Shown piece after piece: positions 7,001 to 8,068 of a stretch of 8,068 bases of DNA. How positions within the stretch are numbered: the first letter of the stretch is position 1; each line of letters starts with the position of its first letter. Below the pieces are notes generated by a model. It did not search any database. It was given only the letters and a program-made list of their open reading frames with translations, and had not been told where the DNA came from. Position numbers and translations under genes: made by a program. This DNA comes from CAYSVN01 sp964434585 (lineage in GTDB: Bacteria > Patescibacteriota > Gracilibacteria > Peribacterales > Peribacteraceae): NCBI GenBank assembly GCA_964434585.1, contig CAYSVN010000056.1:1-8068 (forward strand). Reading direction: 5' to 3'.

Positions 7001-8068
7001 TAATTTCGTCTCCACTAACAGAAAGTTGTGTAGAGGTAGTAACATCAAACACTTCAAACGGAGTATTATCACTATTAAAAATAGTAATATTCCCAGCATT
7101 TAAAGCAATGGCTTCATCAAATTCTACAATAAGGTTAGCGCCAATCGAAACACTGGTGGCATCATCAAGCGGTGTAAAGGTATCAACCGTAGGAGATGTA
7201 GTATCTGGACCGCTCGCAGTGTAATACACAGTAATAGTTACGTAATCAATACGTGCTTCTGGACTACTTCCGCCTCCACCTGGGCCACCACCAAAGCCTC
7301 CACCACTGCTATCTTCTACCTTAATACGAACACCAAAGTCAGCATCTTGAATATCAGCCAACGTAAATGTTGTACCCCACATATTAGTTGGTCCTCCATA
7401 GGTAGCAATAGTTTCAGTAGCAGGCCACGCTGTAGCAGTATCTTGGCTAGTACCAGCTGGAGAACCAGAGGCATCTAATAATATAATAGTTTTATCATTA
7501 ATATCACCAGTAGCATTGCCATCATATCTTGCTACAACAGCCTCAATACCATCAATAGTAGAACCAGCTGGAATCGCAGAAAAGTCAAAGTCTGTTAAGT
7601 CTAAATCTTCCGTCTCGGTTACAGGGCCACCAAAAGTAGCAGTTGTATCAACATTGTTGTCAGTAAACACGTTATTAGGGTTGCTCCAGGCTACTGTGCC
7701 AGGGTTACCATTATTACTTGCTGCAGCCTGTGGGGCACTCGTATCTTGTGCATCATTCGCAATCATCCAAATTCTATCTTCAATAAATAGACTACCTTCG
7801 TCTTGCATTGGTCCTATTGTATAGAACTCTGGACTAATATTTGGTGCATCGTATTCGTAATACAGTTCAATTTGTGAACCTGACTGTGCATTAACTCGCC
7901 ATCCAAGCGTTGTGGTATCTCCACTAGGTGTTGTGTCTAAATCTGCCTGTGGTTCACTAGTAGTAATTTGGAAAGAAGCTGGAACTTGGTCGTATAAAAT
8001 ACCATTAAAGTCCTCATGGAAATCTACGGTAACCGTCATAGGTGCCGGTGCAAATGGCCAAAGACGAG
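1..8068 (-). CDS. Giant Ig-like / FG-GAP (VCBS) beta-propeller surface protein, internal fragment open at both ends
   Basis: One minus-strand frame (codons at 8066-8064 down to 5-3) is open through the whole window, giving 2,688 residues with neither start nor stop. Domain order: beta-rich end domain (1-108), jelly-roll-like domain (109-284), SbsA/Big_5-type Ig domain (287-398), then five Ig plus seven-bladed propeller modules (407-2688). It is rich in Asp, Asn, Gly and Thr, and its only cysteines are four per propeller. I saw no transmembrane segment, catalytic motif or RTX nonapeptide. FG-GAP/VCBS propellers and Big_5 domains are known from exported and cell-surface proteins, where the propeller loops bind calcium. 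Inference: a secreted or cell-surface adhesin-like fibre. The signal peptide and anchor must lie outside the window. The internal Met at 8037-8039 is not a credible start, because the frame continues upstream in the same style. The coding assignment is very secure; the biological role is not. Confidence 0.96.
1011..1331 (-). other. Ig-like (Big_5-type) domain of module 5
   Basis: Residues 2246-2352. Landmarks are PPTLLDVDPNEESHTGAI, ITATFDQMMT, STFRAHAYDANGF, NQTLVLNP, FKVGELVQATLSGS and WTGAYAWQFTT. It follows Cys 1343-1341 of propeller 4 after the three-residue linker DGA plus Ala. It is the closest relative of the module 4 Ig domain. Confidence 0.87.
1341..2342 (-). other. FG-GAP/VCBS seven-bladed beta-propeller, module 4
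   Basis: Residues 1909-2242. Loops: DLNNDGNLD (2270-2244), DMDNDGDID (2147-2121), DFNFDGYLD (2021-1995), DLDNDGDFD (1865-1839), DINEDGYAD (1721-1695), DFNADGHTD (1577-1551) and DVDNNLSLD (1427-1401). Only the last lacks the Gly. Loops 1 and 2 have the same peptide sequence as in module 5. C-x23-C (GTC...TSC) surrounds blade 5 and C-x37-C (LISC...AAAQC) surrounds blade 7. The start segment AKFGNQTFIDS and the NNNGLGTDW segment are shared only with module 5 (AQFGNQTLIHS, NNNGLGTDW). Confidence 0.91.
1348..1381 (-). repeat. 34-bp exact direct repeat shared by module ends 4 and 5
   Basis: Bases 1348-1381 are identical to bases 1-34. Both encode the end of a propeller (NTYLLTNGAAA). Exact DNA identity here, including third codon positions, points to a recent duplication or ongoing gene conversion between modules 4 and 5. 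At the corresponding place modules 2 and 3 keep only the core pattern of an Asn-Gly-Ala turn before Gln-Cys. Confidence 0.85.
2343..2660 (-). other. Ig-like (Big_5-type) domain of module 4
   Basis: Residues 1803-1908. Landmarks are PPVLTEVFPHEESHTGAI, VTATFDQAMN, FRIHAYDAYGFL, NQTLVFDP, FKAGELVQASLSG and MSGAYAWQFTT. It is very close to the module 5 Ig domain (PPTLLDVDPNEESHTGAI, ITATFDQMM, FRAHAYDANGF, FKVGELVQATLSG). Confidence 0.87.
2670..3743 (-). other. FG-GAP/VCBS seven-bladed beta-propeller, module 3
   Basis: Residues 1442-1799. Loops: DLDHDGNLD (3674-3648), DMDNDGDLD (3554-3528), DLNVDGYLD (3389-3363), DFDLDGDMD (3224-3198), DVDGDDIAD (3056-3030), DYNADDSLD (2897-2871) and DFDNDEALD (2756-2730). 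The last three loops all replace the Gly with Asp or Glu, so half of this propeller has atypical metal loops while keeping every outer Asp. The cysteines fit the common frame: NDVC-x23-C around blade 5 and C-x38-C ending in TTQC. Blade order and loop signatures match module 2 best. Confidence 0.9.
3744..4058 (-). other. Ig-like (Big_5-type) domain of module 3
   Basis: Residues 1337-1441. Landmarks are SIPVLLDVFPIEHTHTGTLA, IEATFNTAMN, TTFKVHGFSN, NQTLRFDTAESFFAGETVIA and MSGAYAWEF. It follows the Cys of propeller 2 after a three-residue linker (ASV). The Glu in AWEF and Asn in ATFN are copy-specific changes in otherwise shared motifs. Confidence 0.86.
4068..5162 (-). other. FG-GAP/VCBS seven-bladed beta-propeller, module 2
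   Basis: Residues 969-1333, the longest of the complete propellers. Loops: DLNGDNNLD (5093-5067), DWDNDGDID (4970-4944), DINLDGYID (4799-4773), DIDLDGDMD (4634-4608), DFNEDGLTD (4457-4431), DYNGDGHLD (4298-4272) and DFTNDGAID (4154-4128). The first loop has Asn in place of Gly. The propeller opens with ATFGTGTTIASG, nearly the same opening as module 3 (AKFGTGSLVASE). The C-x23-C pair surrounds blade 5 (NDAC...VSC) and the C-x38-C pair surrounds blade 7 (ITC...AAAQC). The end-to-end period to the next module is 1,398 bp. Confidence 0.9.
5163..5474 (-). other. Ig-like (Big_5-type) domain of module 2
   Basis: Residues 865-968. It begins GPVLTDVYPENESHTGAV, followed by LSATFDVDM, a FATWGLQNGG strand, TQTFTPAEDFFPGEKIYTVL and MSGAYAWQF. 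The ESHTGA turn and SGAYAWQF closing strand are shared with modules 4 and 5. A short linker (GTVGAS) separates it from the last Cys of propeller 1. Confidence 0.86.
5493..6542 (-). other. FG-GAP/VCBS seven-bladed beta-propeller, module 1
   Basis: Residues 509-858. Seven calcium-loop motifs: DFDADGNMD (6461-6435), DVDNDGDVD (6344-6318), DADADGDLD (6176-6150), DVDLDGDLD (6038-6012), DFTNDGLVD (5876-5850), DFTNDENAD (5720-5694) and DFDNNGSLD (5579-5553). Each is followed by a hydrophobic strand and usually a 'Y.N.G.G.F' segment, as in integrin-alpha FG-GAP blades. The sixth loop has lost its Gly, and loops 5 and 6 have Thr at the third position, so calcium affinity may vary. The four cysteines are at residues 719, 744, 819 and 858 (C-x24-C around blade 5, C-x38-C around blade 7). 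It is the most divergent copy in the array. Confidence 0.88.
6543..6848 (-). other. Ig-like (Big_5-type) domain of module 1
   Basis: Residues 407-508. Landmarks are NPVLTALYPTANSFTGDV, ISATFDKAMN, STFTVHGLQ, NQTLEFDP, ITGERVQVTLTGV and LSGAYSWQF. This matches the Big_5 pattern of a Pro-led first strand, 'ATFD..M', 'tf.v.G', 'l.F.P...f..Ge.v.v.lt' and a final aromatic strand. It is the most divergent of the five module Ig domains, having SFTGDV where the others have [ST]HTGA or THTGT. It follows a GGGG hinge and leads directly into propeller 1. Confidence 0.85.
6873..7208 (-). other. SbsA/Big_5-type bacterial Ig-like domain (stand-alone, Ig0)
   Basis: Residues 287-398, opening PDTTSPTVDTFTPLDDATSV. 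It then shows the family pattern: IVEFDEAI, a central FEVFDVTT strand, ITIDPTTNLTSGSGYYVQI, VDDIAGNSF and the closing WNFTA strand. This is the textbook Big_5 layout ('P.v....P.d.a.....n..i.f.e.i', 'i.p...L..g..Y.v.i', 'D.aGN', 'f.t'). It differs from the five later Ig domains: it lacks their HTGA turn and the SGAYxWxF final strand, and keeps the ancestral 'D.AGN' turn. It therefore belongs to the N-terminal tip or stalk, not to the array. Confidence 0.85.
7215..7742 (-). other. Jelly-roll-like beta-sandwich domain with glycine-rich loop
   Basis: Residues 109-284. The string of features is TVAWSNPNNVFTDNN near the start, then LTDFDFSAIPAGSTIDGIEA, VVARYDG, a TAWPATE segment, MWGTTFTLADIQDADFGVRI and a final ARIDYVTITVYYT strand. 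The order 'W.NP.N....D', 'F.FsIP.gstI.GI.v', 'WG.t.t..di....FGv.i', 'iDyv.itVyY' is a recurring beta-sandwich pattern in phage tail or fibre proteins and in bacterial surface proteins. It is often a binding or structural module rather than an enzyme. Between the last two strands lies a Gly/Ser-rich loop (SSGGGFGGGPGGGGSS, 7310-7263). The domain appears once and is not part of the tandem array. Identification is by pattern only; a structure prediction would settle the fold. Confidence 0.5.
7263..7310 (-). other. Glycine-rich loop SSGGGFGGGPGGGGSS
   Basis: Sixteen residues containing ten glycines, one Phe and one Pro, flanked by VED on the N-terminal side and PEARIDYV on the C-terminal side. 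It sits between the penultimate and last strands of the jelly-roll-like domain. It is most simply a flexible surface loop. A second, shorter glycine run (AGGGGSN, around 6866-6846) joins the stand-alone Ig domain to the first repeat module and is probably a hinge. Confidence 0.7.
7743..8066 (-). other. N-terminal beta-rich domain with SPEFYTIGP / IWMIAND signature (partial)
   Basis: Residues 1-108 of the fragment. The alternating beta pattern runs MTVTVDFHEDF, then a polar stretch with LGWRVNAQSG, then YYEYDAPNISPEFYTIGP (7862-7809, residues 69-86) and, after an acidic turn, IWMIANDAQ. The layout (extended strand, 'W.V...G....L.Y.YDAP..SPE.Y.LGP', then an [IW]xxA[NS]DA tail) resembles segments I recall from very large predicted surface proteins of Patescibacteria. 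I know no assigned biochemical function for it. Its beginning is probably beyond 8068, since the sequence enters the window mid-domain. It may be a DUF11-like or other beta-sandwich connector. The boundary is approximate. Confidence 0.5.

Noticed and set aside
7516..7824. Plus-strand open frame of about 100 codons opposite the jelly-roll-like domain
   Set aside because: It lies wholly antisense to the well-supported giant frame. Its residues mirror the Asp/Gly/Thr codons on the other strand, and it has no recognisable domain. It is a shadow.
1..8068. A phage tail-fibre gene as the identity of the whole frame
   Set aside because: The jelly-roll-like domain alone could fit a phage fibre. Five Ig plus FG-GAP propeller modules with conserved disulfide pairs point to an exported bacterial surface protein. 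No phage structural neighbours are visible, though the flanks are unseen.

Overview
The whole window lies inside one giant protein-coding gene on the minus strand. Read from base 8066 down to base 3, a single frame stays open for 2,688 codons. I saw no stop, no frameshift and no intergenic gap. Neither the start codon nor the stop codon is in the window, so both the N-terminus (beyond 8068) and the C-terminus (before 1) are missing. There are no RNA genes, promoters, terminators, insertion sequences or CRISPR arrays to report.

From N- to C-terminus the protein reads as follows. (1) Residues 1-108 (8066-7743) are the end of a beta-rich domain carrying the motif YYEYDAPNISPEFYTIGP and then IWMIAND. 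(2) Residues 109-284 (7742-7215) form a jelly-roll-like beta-sandwich with a glycine-rich loop. (3) Residues 287-398 are a classical SbsA/Big_5-type bacterial Ig-like domain. (4) From residue 407 to the window edge there are five tandem modules of about 445-475 residues. Each is one Ig-like domain of about 105 residues followed by an FG-GAP/VCBS (integrin-alpha-like) beta-propeller of about 335-365 residues. I count exactly seven calcium-loop motifs of the D-x-[D/N]-x-[D/N]-G-x-x-D type in every propeller, 35 in all, so each is best read as a complete seven-bladed propeller. Every propeller also carries the same four cysteines, two around blade 5 and two around blade 7; I saw no other cysteine in the fragment.

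The protein is therefore probably a very long, calcium-stiffened, disulfide-stabilised, secreted or cell-surface fibre of the 'beads on a string' kind, plausibly an adhesin. Its ligand cannot be read from the sequence.

The organism is a bacterium with AT-leaning DNA using the ordinary stop codons. The N-terminal ISPEFYTIGP...IWMIAND signature resembles segments I associate with large surface proteins of Patescibacteria (Candidate Phyla Radiation). That is a memory-based inference at moderate to low confidence. Other bacteria with giant surface proteins, such as Omnitrophota or Bacteroidota, are not excluded.

The modules show their history. Modules 4 and 5 (2660-1) are the closest pair, down to a 34-bp identical stretch. 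Modules 2 and 3 resemble each other next, and module 1 is the most divergent. Each blade position keeps its own signature across modules, so the array grew by copying whole Ig-propeller units, not single blades.
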